A stretch of 64,000 bases of DNA from Haloarcula argentinensis DSM 12282 (GCA_000336895.1 AOLX01000005.1:332141-396140); one strand, 5' to 3'; positions 26,635 to 36,440 are shown, counted from the first letter of the stretch. The notes: generated by a model from the sequence alone, not told the origin. Program-made: numbers and translations.

Positions 26635-28755
26635 TTATTGGGTACCCCCGTACCCACCCATTCCGTAGCCTTCGCTGCCGAAGTCGTCAGTACTTGATTC
26701 GGTTGTCGTCTCAGTCTCAGTTGCCGTCTCGGTTTCAGTTGCTGTCTCCGTCTCTGCTCCCTCACTGAATTCGAACCAATTGAAGTCAATGCCGGAGCCA
26801 ACTGCTTTCACCTGGATGATGTGGTTGCCACCATCCTGAACCGTTACGTCAGGCAGAGTCGCTGTCTGCCAGGTGGTCCAGCCACCGGTGTTCGGTACAT
26901 CGACTGTCCCAAGCTGTTCACCGTCGAGGCTGAACTGCAGTTGCCTGTTATCGCGTGTCGTCGCAACGCGAACGTTGATGTCGTATGTTCCGGCCGGCAC
27001 CTCGGCGGTGTATTCGAGCCACTCGCCGTCCTCGAAATACCCGACGTTATACTTTCCAGAGCTGTCCTGCGTTTCCCGGATATCGACGTCAGAATCCCGA
27101 TAGCCGAGATCGTACTCATTACCAGCCGTGGTATCGTGATAGGACACGCCCTCGCCGCCTAAGTCGTACGCCTGAGATTGTATCCTCCCAGGAAGCGTCG
27201 GAACGTCGTCGAACGGCTGGTTCCCGGCGATCTCAAACTCTGCCCAGTTGAAATCGATACCGGACCCGACGGCTTCGACCCGAAACACCTGCTGTCCATC
27301 GGCATCGATGGTCACGCCCTCTAGCGTTGCAGTCTCCCAGGCCGTCCACCCACCCGTGTTGGGGACGTCAACAGTTCCGAGCTCCTGCTCACCCAGATGG
27401 AACCTGAGCTGTCTATTGTCTCGAGTTGTGGCAACACGGACCTTGAGGTCGTACTGTCCTGGCGAAACATCAGCCGAGTATTCGAGCCATTCGCCGTCCT
27501 CGAAGTAACCGATGTTGTACTCGCCGGAGTCGTCCTGAGTCTCGCGGATGTCGACATCAGTGTCACGATAACTGGTGTCGTATTCGTTCCCAGCTGTCGT
27601 ATCAGAGTATGATACCCCTTCGCCACCCGTGTCGAAGTTTTGTGCCTCGATGTGTCCGGGAATCGTGACTAGAGTCCCGTTGTACGGTTTCTGTGCGTCG
27701 ACTTTATCGAACTCGACCCAGTTTAACTCCACACCGGAATCCAGTGCTTCGACGCGAAGCGTCGATTGCTGGTCGGACTCGATTTCGACATCCTCTACCG
27801 TGACTGTCTCCCACGAGGTCCAGTCGCCCGTGTTGGGGACAGTAACGGTTGTGAGGGTACGATCCTCAAGAGACAGTTCGAGTCGCCCGTTAGAAAGTGC
27901 CGACGCCACTCGGACTCTAATATCGTACGTCCCGGCTGAGACATCGGTTGTGTACTCAAGCCACTCTCCGGCCTGGAAGTAGCCAATATTGTATTTCCCC
28001 GACTCGTCCTCCGTTGTCCGGATATCAACATCAGTATCCCGGTTTGCGGAACCATAGATATTTCCGCTAGACGTGTCGTGATACGCCTCCCCTTCGCCAC
28101 CGATGTCGAAGTTCTGCGCCTGGATACGGCCGGGGATTGATCTGACTGTCCCCTCGTACGGTGACTGTGACTGTGTCGTACTGTCTGTCGAGATGTTCAG
28201 TGAGTAATCGCCACCGGTTCGACTGACATCCATGACCTGCAGATAGTGTGTGCCACTAGCTGAGAGGGATTCGGGGAGAAACACCGGCGCATTTGAACTC
28301 GCGTACGCCTGAGACAGGAGCTCACCGTCGGGGTCGAATACACCGAGCGCGGTTGCGCCCGTCTCAGAACCAGGCATGAATTTGATCGTTACGTCTTCGC
28401 CATTGGGTTTGAACGCAAAGAGATCGGACGACCCTGACGATAGTGTCGTCGAGAGCTGGGAGTCGATGCTGAGACTGCTGACCGAATTCAGCATGTTCGT
28501 GTCTCCGGCCACCTTCGAAACATCAATCGCGGTGAGTTCCGTCGTAACTGCTGGCTCACCTCCGTACCCGAATTTTGCTGCCGATCCACCTGTAGTAGGA
28601 ACACCTTTACCGGTGCAACCTGCGAGGGAAGCAGCGGCGACACCTGCTAATTTCATGCACGTGCGGCGGTCTACGACGGTTGCTCCCGTCGTATCCTTAT
28701 CGTCTCTCGACGCCTCGTCACTGTCGTGCGAGCGATACCGTTCTTTGTTGGTCAC
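26635..28755 (-). CDS. Tat lipoprotein with a PPC-like domain and three CBM6-type modules
   Basis: 706 residues. The N-terminus has a Tat/lipobox signal (DRRTCMKLAGVAAASLAGC, Cys47) after a charged leader; the start is GTG. A short FGYGGEP segment follows, then a PPC-like beta domain (about residues 85-190), then three tandem carbohydrate-binding modules of the CBM6 type (about 200-350, 358-505, 515-665). Each has IPGxIxAQNFDxGGEGxxYxDT, GYFxxGEWLEYT and VPNTGxWTxWETVT; the third starts LPGRIQSQAYD. A Thr/Glu-rich stalk (ETETATETET) ends in FGSEGYGMGGYGGTQ. It has no catalytic domain, so it should be a cell-surface glycan-binding protein. The Gly-Tyr tail recurs in the 57-residue peptide at 33300-33473. 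Confidence 0.85.
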   Translation of the reverse strand: MTNKERYRSHDSDEASRDDKDTTGATVVDRRTCMKLAGVAAASLAGCTGKGVPTTGGSAAKFGYGGEPAVTTELTAIDVSKVAGDTNMLNSVSSLSIDSQLSTTLSSGSSDLFAFKPNGEDVTIKFMPGSETGATALGVFDPDGELLSQAYASSNAPVFLPESLSASGTHYLQVMDVSRTGGDYSLNISTDSTTQSQSPYEGTVRSIPGRIQAQNFDIGGEGEAYHDTSSGNIYGSANRDTDVDIRTTEDESGKYNIGYFQAGEWLEYTTDVSAGTYDIRVRVASALSNGRLELSLEDRTLTTVTVPNTGDWTSWETVTVEDVEIESDQQSTLRVEALDSGVELNWVEFDKVDAQKPYNGTLVTIPGHIEAQNFDTGGEGVSYSDTTAGNEYDTSYRDTDVDIRETQDDSGEYNIGYFEDGEWLEYSADVSPGQYDLKVRVATTRDNRQLRFHLGEQELGTVDVPNTGGWTAWETATLEGVTIDADGQQVFRVEAVGSGIDFNWAEFEIAGNQPFDDVPTLPGRIQSQAYDLGGEGVSYHDTTAGNEYDLGYRDSDVDIRETQDSSGKYNVGYFEDGEWLEYTAEVPAGTYDINVRVATTRDNRQLQFSLDGEQLGTVDVPNTGGWTTWQTATLPDVTVQDGGNHIIQVKAVGSGIDFNWFEFSEGAETETATETETATETETTTESSTDDFGSEGYGMGGYGGTQ

Positions 28756-29347
28756 ACTCCGGTAATCCCTATTTACTATTTTATTCGTTGTTACCGGCTG
28801 AGTTTTGTTTACATGACTTGCTACCCATGCGCCGTTTCTTGCATACCAACTTTCGACAAAATCTTACGATTGAAAATGGCATCTGAGAGATCACTTCTCG
28901 TATAGTATAATCGCATTACTGTATATTTGGAATATTAAGATGATACTACCAGCCGTCTAATTTGTGACCATCAGGTCCTTCTGTGGAAATTCAATAGGCC
29001 TATGGACTGAGTCTCGTTATAGAGGCGACGACGCCATCTGCACAAGTTCTCTTGTGAATTCAAGACCATCAGGCCATTCGCAATGGGTTTGGAGCCTCTA
29101 CCGATTCTGGTCGAGGAACTACGATTCCCAGCAAAGAATAAAAGGTGGCCGTCACTCCCGAATTTAGCTGTGACCCGTTACACTCTGATCGTATATTCGG
29201 TCAGCAGTCGCACTATTGGACCATCTCAGTGGTGCTGATAGACCTTCGTACGTAAATTCTGCAGACTTCGAGATCAGTTCTTCGAAAATGAGGTCCACGG
29301 TCTACGCAATACTCTTGAATGAGTCTCAACCTTGGAGTGGTAGTTTC
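28756..29347. other. Intergenic, nothing recognised
   Basis: 592 bases upstream of the CBM6 lipoprotein gene and downstream of the hypothetical gene at 29348. It is more AT-rich than the flanks near 28860-28960. A 67-codon plus frame near 28964 lacks any family feature. The CBM6 gene promoter must lie in the first part. Confidence 0.5.
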
Positions 29348-29848
29348 TCACTCCGCAGTCGGATCTTCCACTCCGACTCGACACCGACGTTGTAGAGACT
29401 CCTTTTCGTCTGCCAGACACGATAGTGAGATGATGGTATCACTGTTCAGGAGAGATGTCTGAAACGAAATGTGGTCGCCCACCGTAGTCCCGCTGTAGAG
29501 CGCTCTTGATGTTCGGTATTCCACCAATCCGGTCCGGCTGAAGACTTTGAGACTACCGTTGTGGTGATTTACTGTGACGTGGAAACGTATCGAATCGTAC
29601 GTCTCCCGTAGCGAGGTTGCAGCCTCAGGTGATATCTCTGCTGGTGACTGCCCAAGCTGCTCCTCGTGTTCGGATGAAACAGTTGTCCCGTCATCGTCAA
29701 TGACGGCGATCTCAGTCGTCTCTCCCTCGGCGATGCCGACGAACCGCTTTTGAACTATCTCACCTTGATTGACGAGCAGCAGCTGATCTAACCACCGCCC
29801 GCCCTGTAAAAACGGGACGACGCCAGCAAGCACTGATCGTCGCTTCAT
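29348..29848 (-). CDS. Hypothetical protein with a Tat-like start
   Basis: 166 residues from ATG 29848. It begins MKRRSVLAGVVPFLQGGRWLDQLL, a weak twin-arginine-like signal. The rest is a small beta-rich domain (IVQKRFVGIAEGETTEIAVIDDDGTT, FHVTVNHHNGSLKVFSRTGLVEYRTS, GDHISFQTSLLNSDTIISLSCLADE) with two Cys near the end. The frame is open upstream but that part overlaps the flippase gene. I do not recognise it. It lies directly downstream of the flippase on the same strand, so an extracytoplasmic role in glycan export or anchoring is possible. Confidence 0.6.
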   Translation of the reverse strand: MKRRSVLAGVVPFLQGGRWLDQLLLVNQGEIVQKRFVGIAEGETTEIAVIDDDGTTVSSEHEEQLGQSPAEISPEAATSLRETYDSIRFHVTVNHHNGSLKVFSRTGLVEYRTSRALYSGTTVGDHISFQTSLLNSDTIISLSCLADEKESLQRRCRVGVEDPTAE

Positions 29849-29906
29849 TGCGCTCCACTCCTCTGTTCGCCGGGTTGATTGGTTTGGATTGTCTGTCTCA
29901 TTTTGA

Positions 29907-31412
29907 TCACGCCAACGCGTCGAATATTGATTCGAGGTTCTGCTTGACTTCCCAATTGAAACTAAACATGAGGGCCAGAGCCAGAGCCACATACACTCCG
30001 ATACCCACGAGAATTAACAGGACAAACTCCAATACCGGCGCATTAAGAGCCACTGTCTGATGGACGTAAGTCACTGCGGCTGCCATCCCAAGACTTGCCA
30101 CCAGTGGATACGAGACCTCTCTGAGGACCCGAACTGGAGACGCTCCGACGGTCCGGGCAATAAGATAGGTGTCTATCGGCATCATCGGGAAGATGTAGAT
30201 GCCCGTAATGAGGGCTGCGGTACCCTCGATTCCATACATCATCGTGGCTGGGTAGATGAATATCGCAATGAGGGCTACACGCACAGCAGAGAGTTTAGCG
30301 ATATAGTCGGGTCGTCCGACTGCCTTCCAGACCGGTCCCATTGTCGCACCCATCGAACGCAATAGGCCGTAGATAGCTAGCAACTGCATTACTGGTATCA
30401 TCGGCTGCCATTCGGGGGTAAAAAACGCCTCGACGAACGCGGGTGCGATTGCCGCGATCCCCATCGCTGCTGGGAACGAAGCTAATGTTGTCATTCTGAG
30501 CGTCTGGAAGTAGCCGGACCGTAGTTTCTCGACATCGTTCTGCACTTTTGAATACGCCGAAAAGGTCACACTCGAGATCGTCTGCGTGATTTCGGTCGCC
30601 GGTGCGTTCGAGAGCCGGTAGGCGAGCTGGTAAAACCCCAATGCACTTGCCATGAGCGCCCAGCCGACAAACGCATCGTCCCCTCGACTGTATAGGAAAT
30701 ATAGGATCGAGTTGGCCGTGACCCACTTCCCGAAACTGTACCGTTTCTTCGCAACGTCGAGGTCAAACGACGGCCATGGTCGGTATCCGTCTGCGATATA
30801 CGAGACGAGGAATCGGGCTGCGTCGCCGGCGATGTATCCGATTGCCAGTGCATAGACAGTTGGCTCATACAGAGCTATGCCTACAGTGACGACGAAGTAC
30901 GCCACTGCGCCGCTGACTCTGTAGACGAACTCTTTGTGGAAGTCTAGGCTCTTCTGGAAATAGACGACAGCAGGGTTTCGTAACCCAACAATAAACGGCG
31001 AGAGGGCAATGACCCGAAACAGATCGGTCGCCGCAGGTTCGTTGAACAACGATGCGATAAACGGGGCCCCAAGGAACAGGATCAAAGCGATTACTGTCCC
31101 CCTGGCAGTCTCGATTGTCCAGGCCGTGTTGAGCTCGCTGTCGACGTTGTCCTCCTCGGCCTGTATCAGAGCGGACTTGATGCCCAACTCGGAGAACTTC
31201 TTGAGTGATGAGAGCGTTAACAGCGCGATCCCCATCAGCCCGAACGCACGTGGAGACAACAGTGAAGCAACGATGACTAGCAATAGCAGCTCTAACCCCC
31301 GTTCAGTGACGTTCATTACGCCGACCCAAACGCCACTCTTCACAGCCTGCTCCATGACATTGTCACTGGCCGGGAGCAGTCGTTTTATCAACCGTTTCAG
31401 TTTATCTAGCAT
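29907..31412 (-). CDS. Flippase, MOP superfamily (Wzx-like polysaccharide exporter)
   Basis: 501 residues with about 12 to 14 predicted membrane helices. It shows the N-terminal WVGVMNVTERGLELLLLVIVASLLSPRAFGLMGIALL segment typical of polysaccharide transport proteins, FSELGIKSALIQ and the middle YSFGKWVTANSILYFLYSRGDDAFVGWALMASALGFYQLAYRLSN block. These proteins flip lipid-linked oligosaccharides across the membrane. In this locus the natural role is export of the glycan made by the nearby transferases. The ATG is clear. It diverges in function from, but shares direction with, the oxidoreductase upstream. Confidence 0.88.
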   Translation of the reverse strand: MLDKLKRLIKRLLPASDNVMEQAVKSGVWVGVMNVTERGLELLLLVIVASLLSPRAFGLMGIALLTLSSLKKFSELGIKSALIQAEEDNVDSELNTAWTIETARGTVIALILFLGAPFIASLFNEPAATDLFRVIALSPFIVGLRNPAVVYFQKSLDFHKEFVYRVSGAVAYFVVTVGIALYEPTVYALAIGYIAGDAARFLVSYIADGYRPWPSFDLDVAKKRYSFGKWVTANSILYFLYSRGDDAFVGWALMASALGFYQLAYRLSNAPATEITQTISSVTFSAYSKVQNDVEKLRSGYFQTLRMTTLASFPAAMGIAAIAPAFVEAFFTPEWQPMIPVMQLLAIYGLLRSMGATMGPVWKAVGRPDYIAKLSAVRVALIAIFIYPATMMYGIEGTAALITGIYIFPMMPIDTYLIARTVGASPVRVLREVSYPLVASLGMAAAVTYVHQTVALNAPVLEFVLLILVGIGVYVALALALMFSFNWEVKQNLESIFDALA

Positions 31413-31648
31413 CGTTGTTCGAACTCCCCGTCACATATGTGACGAACCACAACATCAGGCGATTGAGGGACACCAGTTCGTTCTTCCGACTCAATACTCC
31501 GTATTGCTGTGCCTGCATAGACTCTCCGTTGCTACATACTTCGGATACCATCTGTTTGTTATGGGCGGGGTAACTGTGACGCAGCCGACCTATCAGGCTG
31601 TATCCCAACAGACTGTCTCAGTGTGCAACTGTTCGAGTACACTGGGAT

Positions 31649-32785
31649 TTACTGATTGTCAGCAGCGAGTACTTGTCCGCTTTCGACCATCGACTCCAAT
31701 GGGTTGTCGTCAATCTCCAGTGGGAAATCGACTCGCCCGCACCGCCGAGCGGACTCCCAGCACCCGAATATAAGCTCAGTTGCCTGCAGTGCGTTGTCAG
31801 CTGAAAGTTCAGGTTCGCGGCCTGTGGCAAGTGCGTCGACAGTGTCCGCTATTGCACGGTCAATATAACTTTCGGGTCTCGCGTTTTCTACAGTGGCTCC
31901 CGGTATTCGAGCGCTTATCTTCTGTCTTGCAGCGTCGAATATTGTTTCGTTGGGACCATGTACGTCCTCTCCACCAGTGTCGACCGTTGTCCAGTTTTTG
32001 CCAGTCCGGACCCGTAGCGGAACCTCGCCGCCGATTTCCATCATTCCGTCTGAGCCCAGCAGTCGCATATGGCAGTCGACAATGCCACCGTCCCCTGTCG
32101 ATGCAAGTCCGTTGACACCGTCCGTATACCGCCATTGCGCGATGGCTTGATTCTCGTTGTGGGCCCCAAACTGTACGTTTTCTTCGCTGTATTCGATCCC
32201 AGCCATCACCCATTTCGACATCGTCTGGTCAGTGAAGTACCCGCAGAGATCAAACAGATGTGATCCGTAATCAAACAGATTTTTTCCACCGAGTTCGATT
32301 CGCTCTAACGAACCTATCTTTCCGCTTTCAAGCAGTGACTTGGCTTTCCGGAACGGCTTTCCGAACCGTCGTTGGTGGTTGAACGTAAGTTGGATTCCGG
32401 CCCGCTTACAGGCCGATGCCATTTTTTGACAGTCCTCCCATCTCGTTGCCATCGGCTTTTCACAGTGGATTGCGTCCATTACCCCACTCTCAGCACACGT
32501 CATCACGACAGGAGCGTGGATATGGGGCGGAACGCAGACGCTGACAATGTCGGGTTTGACAGCAGCGAGCATCTTCTCAGTGTCCGTATAAACATTACCG
32601 TCTGGGAGATCCCATCGTTCACCGAAGTTCTTCGCATTCTCCGGGACGACGTCGGCACAGGCGACAAGTTCGCACGAATCTAACCGTCTATACGCGCCTG
32701 CGTGTCTGTATGCCATGGCGAACCCGTCGGTATCCGGGTCGTCCGGATCTGCACCAGTCCCAATGACTGCGACAGTGTAAGTCAT
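31649..32785 (-). CDS. Gfo/Idh/MocA family sugar oxidoreductase
   Basis: 378 residues from ATG 32785 (MTYTVAVIGTGADPDDPD). The Rossmann loop VIGTGAD is at the start, followed by VSVCVPPHIHAPVVMTCAES and the catalytic EKPMATRWEDC motif, then the beta-sheet domain (LTFNHQRRFGKPF, ELGGKNLFDYGSHLFDLCGYF). The family oxidises or isomerises sugar and inositol derivatives using NAD(P). In a glycan locus the usual role is making a modified nucleotide sugar or a free sugar acid. It is only distantly related to the xylose-dehydrogenase-like gene at 4436. Confidence 0.85.
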   Translation of the reverse strand: MTYTVAVIGTGADPDDPDTDGFAMAYRHAGAYRRLDSCELVACADVVPENAKNFGERWDLPDGNVYTDTEKMLAAVKPDIVSVCVPPHIHAPVVMTCAESGVMDAIHCEKPMATRWEDCQKMASACKRAGIQLTFNHQRRFGKPFRKAKSLLESGKIGSLERIELGGKNLFDYGSHLFDLCGYFTDQTMSKWVMAGIEYSEENVQFGAHNENQAIAQWRYTDGVNGLASTGDGGIVDCHMRLLGSDGMMEIGGEVPLRVRTGKNWTTVDTGGEDVHGPNETIFDAARQKISARIPGATVENARPESYIDRAIADTVDALATGREPELSADNALQATELIFGCWESARRCGRVDFPLEIDDNPLESMVESGQVLAADNQ

Positions 32786-33299
32786 CGATGGAAGGTGGGA
32801 TAGTAGCCTCAATAGTAGTAACCTCGTACTGGTTCACTCAGACAGTCCACAACGGCTGGCTGCTCTGCCCATCTACTGTGACAATATATCTGAAACTCTG
32901 GTCCTTTTATATCAGAGAGGGTGTACACAGCCATCTCGTGTAGTCTCAGAACACGCACAGTGTATTATATAACTTTTAAGTGATCTTGGTGGATCCAATC
33001 AAGATACCCACACCAGCAGCTAAGCATCTGTTCACTCGTGAACTGACCACGGTCGCTTCTTGATCGAATATATGAAGCCAGCTAAACCAGGCGGCGTTTA
33101 ACTCCGGGGTGTCCCTATTTGTCTCGTAGTTGGGCCCCCGTCCAAACTATATCAACGACAGGCTAATGCTACAGCATGGTTGCCGGTATGGCCTGCTTAC
33201 TAAAACGGCCTCCGTCGTTGGATTCTTGATACTGATGTACCAAGTTCGTCGCCGACAAAGCGTAGCTACGGTCGCGAGGAGGACTATCTCACTGTACTG
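32786..33299. other. Intergenic, nothing recognised
   Basis: 514 bases between the reverse oxidoreductase gene and the small forward ORF. It is AT-rich near 32930-32990. No family-like frames are seen. It must contain the divergent promoters of both neighbours. Confidence 0.5.
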
Positions 33300-33473
33300 A
33301 TGTCTTCAGATGAAAAGACTAGGACTGTGGAGTCGGAGCAGGCGACCAGGCGGACCATTCTAGCCCTCGTTGCGACTGGACTCTCGTTCGGAATTGCAGT
33401 GCTTTTGAAGCGGGGGATATTATATCGTGGATACGGCGAGGATGGTTATGGTGAACAGGGATTCGGTGAGTAA
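33300..33473 (+). CDS. 57-residue membrane peptide with a Gly-Tyr-Gly tail
   Basis: MSSDEKTRTVESEQATRRTI, then one hydrophobic helix (LALVATGLSFGIAVLL), then KRGILYRGYGEDGYGEQGFGE and a TAA stop. The RR before the helix is Tat-like. The tail has the spacing GYGEDGYGEQGFG, similar to the end of the CBM6 lipoprotein (GYGMGGYGG). Its acidic start, clean frame and location inside the glycan locus support a real gene, although it is shorter than usual gene-finder limits. Function unknown; it may be a surface-exposed anchor or a partner of the CBM6 protein. Confidence 0.55.
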   Translation: MSSDEKTRTVESEQATRRTILALVATGLSFGIAVLLKRGILYRGYGEDGYGEQGFGE

Positions 33474-33567
33474 CTAGTACGGATCTTTCATAACTCTCTA
33501 AGGAAAGAGTTGGCCCAGCAGTTGCTAGTTTGTCTAAATTCAGAACAGTGAAGAGACCCAGAGACAG

Positions 33568-34374
33568 TTAGTCTGCCGATTCCGCGGATTCGGAGTGTCG
33601 ATCAATATTCGGTATTTCGCCTCTGTCCTCTTCGTAGTGGGCGTAGTTCAGGAATCCTCGAAGACGACCAGCCGTCTTTGCAACAGTACTTCCCGCTTCT
33701 ATAACGGTAGCTACTGGCGTTATTCTGACGTAATTCAGCGGGTCAAGTGCCTCACAGACAATATTCTTGAGTTGCTCTGCTTGTGAGACGTTACATTTTG
33801 ACCAGTAGTACGGACTCTTTGTTTCGAGCTTATACTGTTTCTTCCAGTATTCCGTAATAGACGACGCGTACGGATGGTCAACGATGAGTTCGGGATCGTA
33901 CCGAATATTAAACTCGGCTCTGATTCGCCTGGCAAGTTCCTTTTCCTCGTGACCCCATCCCATCTGTTCGTCCCATCCACCGACCGCTTTGAACACGTCC
34001 CTGTGAACGCCCATGTTACACCCCCAGAAGTGTTTGACGTAGCAAGGATCGTCCCCCCAGTCGTAATGGGCGGTGAAATGGCGAGCAAATACATCATCGA
34101 CCGGGTGGATGGTTCGACCGGCGAATGCCGCCTCCGTTTCGAGGAGCTCATCGGCTTTTTGAAGATATCCTGAGCGAGGGCGGGAATCATCATCGAGAAA
34201 TACGATCTTGTCAGCTGAGGCTTGTCTGATCCCTTCATTTCGTGCTCTAGTCACAGGGCTCTCATCACATACGATAACCTCAAATTCGTCGAACGCGTGC
34301 CCTTTGAGGCACTGTATTGCTTCAATTTCATCTCGTGGCTTCAATGTCGCGATAACAACGCTGACCGATACCAT
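33568..34374 (-). CDS. Family 2 glycosyltransferase
   Basis: 268 residues. GT-A motifs: VSVVIATLKPRDEIEAIQCL, VIVCDESPVTRARNEGIRQASADKIVFLDDDSRP (DXD-type), then GVHRDVFKAVGGWDEQMGWGHEEKELARRIR, matching the GGWDE / ELxxR acceptor region of rhamnosyl- and galactosyltransferase-like members. The C-terminal part is short and amphipathic with no membrane helix. Last recognised transferase of the glycan locus; the small membrane protein gene lies 82 bases upstream on the same strand. Confidence 0.87.
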   Translation of the reverse strand: MVSVSVVIATLKPRDEIEAIQCLKGHAFDEFEVIVCDESPVTRARNEGIRQASADKIVFLDDDSRPRSGYLQKADELLETEAAFAGRTIHPVDDVFARHFTAHYDWGDDPCYVKHFWGCNMGVHRDVFKAVGGWDEQMGWGHEEKELARRIRAEFNIRYDPELIVDHPYASSITEYWKKQYKLETKSPYYWSKCNVSQAEQLKNIVCEALDPLNYVRITPVATVIEAGSTVAKTAGRLRGFLNYAHYEEDRGEIPNIDRHSESAESAD

Positions 34375-34456
34375 GTAATCTTTCTACAAAGTAGAACTCT
34401 CTTTCAAGACATTAGTATAGGCATCCTGTCATTAGTAGGTAACGCATTCACCTGGC

Positions 34457-34732
34457 TTACCCTGGCATGGTCGCAATGACAGCCTGTACCCACGATACAA
34501 CTCCATAAATGAACACCACAAACCCGCCCATGGAAACCCAGCGTAGTCGCTTGTGATTTTTCGGACGGACACCATCTGGATTGCTGAGTTCGACCGCAAA
34601 TAGAAAGCCTGCGTAGCTGAGCAGGTAATACAATAACGGGTTCCAACGGCCGATAAATATCATCCCCCCCAACGTTGCTGATAGCCAGATAATAAAGACT
34701 CCCACGAACTGTCGAACCCATCCAGCGCACAT
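34457..34732 (-). CDS. Small membrane protein with three helices
   Basis: 91 residues from ATG 34732; a TTG two codons upstream would also be in frame. Three hydrophobic segments: VGVFIIWLSATLGGMIFIG, NPLLYYLLSYAGFLFAVEL and MGGFVVFIYGVVSWVQAVIA, joined by a short charged loop (SNPDGVRPKNHKRLRW). No family is recognised. It is on the same strand as and just upstream of the GT2 gene, so a membrane role in the same glycan pathway is plausible. Confidence 0.65.
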   Translation of the reverse strand: MCAGWVRQFVGVFIIWLSATLGGMIFIGRWNPLLYYLLSYAGFLFAVELSNPDGVRPKNHKRLRWVSMGGFVVFIYGVVSWVQAVIATMPG

Positions 34733-35006
34733 AGCCAATCAATACATGACCTTCCCGGTTTGTTATGCTACTACTAGCGCGTATATTGCGAGTGGTTTAG
34801 ATCTGCTTACAGCGGCAGCCACCGTGCAGTAATATCGGTGCACAATCCCACGACGGGAACACGTGCAAGAGCAAGCTAGCGGGTTTATCAACGAGATACG
34901 GAAACAAGGAACCAATAAAAAGTGCGTACTCTCTACTGCTGTCGGAGGTTGATATCGGATTGTTCATCCTACTATTGAGTACGTTATATAGTAACTGACT
35001 GTTCAG

Positions 35007-35207
35007 CTATCGGCGTAGATCTCGAAGTGAATCCGAGTGAATAACAATGAACTCTTCTTCACCGAGTTGTGACTCATGTTCCGGTAAAAATATTAACTGT
35101 GAATCAGTCGAAGATTTGACAACCGTTAGTTCTTCCATCTCGTAGCCTAGGTCCGATTCCCAGTCTGGATCTGTCGGTACGTCTTCCCACTCCTCTGAGG
35201 ACATCAT
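35007..35207 (-). CDS. Small acidic hypothetical protein
   Basis: 66 residues, MMSSEEWEDVPTDPDWESDL at the start, then LTVVKSSTDSQLIFLPEHESQLGEEEFIVIHSDSLRDLRR. Strong acidity, two adjacent ATG codons and the beta-strand pattern suit a haloarchaeal small protein. A second reverse frame upstream (to 35401) overlaps its start by four bases but has unlike composition, so I do not call that one. No function can be assigned. Confidence 0.55.
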   Translation of the reverse strand: MMSSEEWEDVPTDPDWESDLGYEMEELTVVKSSTDSQLIFLPEHESQLGEEEFIVIHSDSLRDLRR

Positions 35208-36440
35208 TCAGCCGGCACTCCATTCAAACATCCCGATCTTGACAAACTCAACCGCTTGTGTGTAAACCGTGCATTCTGACCCTGGCCCCATAGCCATAAC
35301 CTCACATTAATACAATCTTTAAACTCCCTCTCTACCGCGCTTACGTCGAGCATATCTCGGAAAGGTGTAATTACTATATTAAAGATTGCGCCCTTATACA
35401 CAGCATCTACACATCATCTACACTCCATTTACTTACCAATCAATCCTACAACTCCCAATCCCAACAGTACCGTGAAAACAAATAAATCTCCGGTAGTAGG
35501 ATAAAACTACTCGATACTCGATAGGCCAACTCTAGGCGATATCACTGTTTTGTGGTGTAGTGCGGGGAGCAAATGAATTGGGTACAGCCATAGGATTTAC
35601 TATCGAATCAAATTCATTCGGAGATCTCTGAGTGTCTCCGTATCAATATCTCTCCAGTATCTAAAACATATATTACATATGTCCCTCTCTTATGGCCGTT
35701 ACGCTCGAACCGCTAAACCGAAAGTATCACCCCAAATAGCACCACTACGAACTTTAATCCTGGGGTCAACACTTGAGTAAAAGACTCAGCTACAGCTATT
35801 CTCATCCAACTTTGGGGTAGTAAGCACCGCTATGTCGGAATAACACGACTATAACAATACACTCTTGAAGATAAGATACTGGTGGAGAGGGCAGTTACCC
35901 GACACCCACAACACCGGCCCAATCCTTACCACCCCCCTCAGGGACGCTCGTGCCCTGTATAGTCGCTGTCGACTCGGATCGCTCTCTCCACTTTGACAGT
36001 GAGCCGGAACGGCTTCGGTCACACCGTCCTTCCCGGCTCATTCCGATCTTGATTTTTTAGCTATGGCGTAGATCTAATCTTTTGCAAGGATTCGCCGATT
36101 CTCCTGACTACTTGTGGATTCACTGCCAGACGTCCTCAAGTTAAAATTAGGTCCTCAGAAAGTCATTGATGTCCAGCAGACACAACACAACTGCATACCA
36201 GAATTCGTGGCCGAAAACGAACGTTATGATTGCATTCAGAACCCCGGGTAAACACTTCTATAGCCGATATCTGGGTGAGTACTTCCGATAGTCGCAGCAT
36301 CCGGAGGGTTTTATAATAAAATTCCGAAAGCTCAACACTGGTATACCTCGGATATCGACAACTGACAAGCGTCTAGAAGAAACCGACTACCTCAAATATG
36401 AACTCAATTACTAAACTGTAACAGTTACACGTAGCGGTGT
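35208..36440. other. 1.2-kb AT-rich gene desert with a GC-rich hairpin patch
   Basis: Most of this stretch is clearly AT-rich without credible genes. An island of normal GC content from about 35890 to 36050 stands out and contains two hairpins (35939-35957 and 36000-36040). On its reverse strand an open frame of 48 codons from ATG 36041 runs through the patch, but I recognise no family. It may be a decayed mobile element or a non-coding RNA. Confidence 0.45.
36000..36040. repeat. Hairpin with 8-bp perfect outer stem
   Basis: TGAGCCGG (36000-36007) pairs with CCGGCTCA (36033-36040), and an inner ACGG/CCGT pair can extend it. A T-run (GATTTTTTAG) follows downstream on the plus strand. It could be a terminator, a structured RNA or an IS200/IS605-type end; none is proven. 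Confidence 0.45.

Noticed and set aside
35204..35401. Reverse frame of 65 codons overlapping the start of the small acidic gene by four bases
   Set aside because: The overlap looks operon-like, but the product is basic and Arg/Trp/Cys-rich, unlike haloarchaeal proteins, and no family is recognised.
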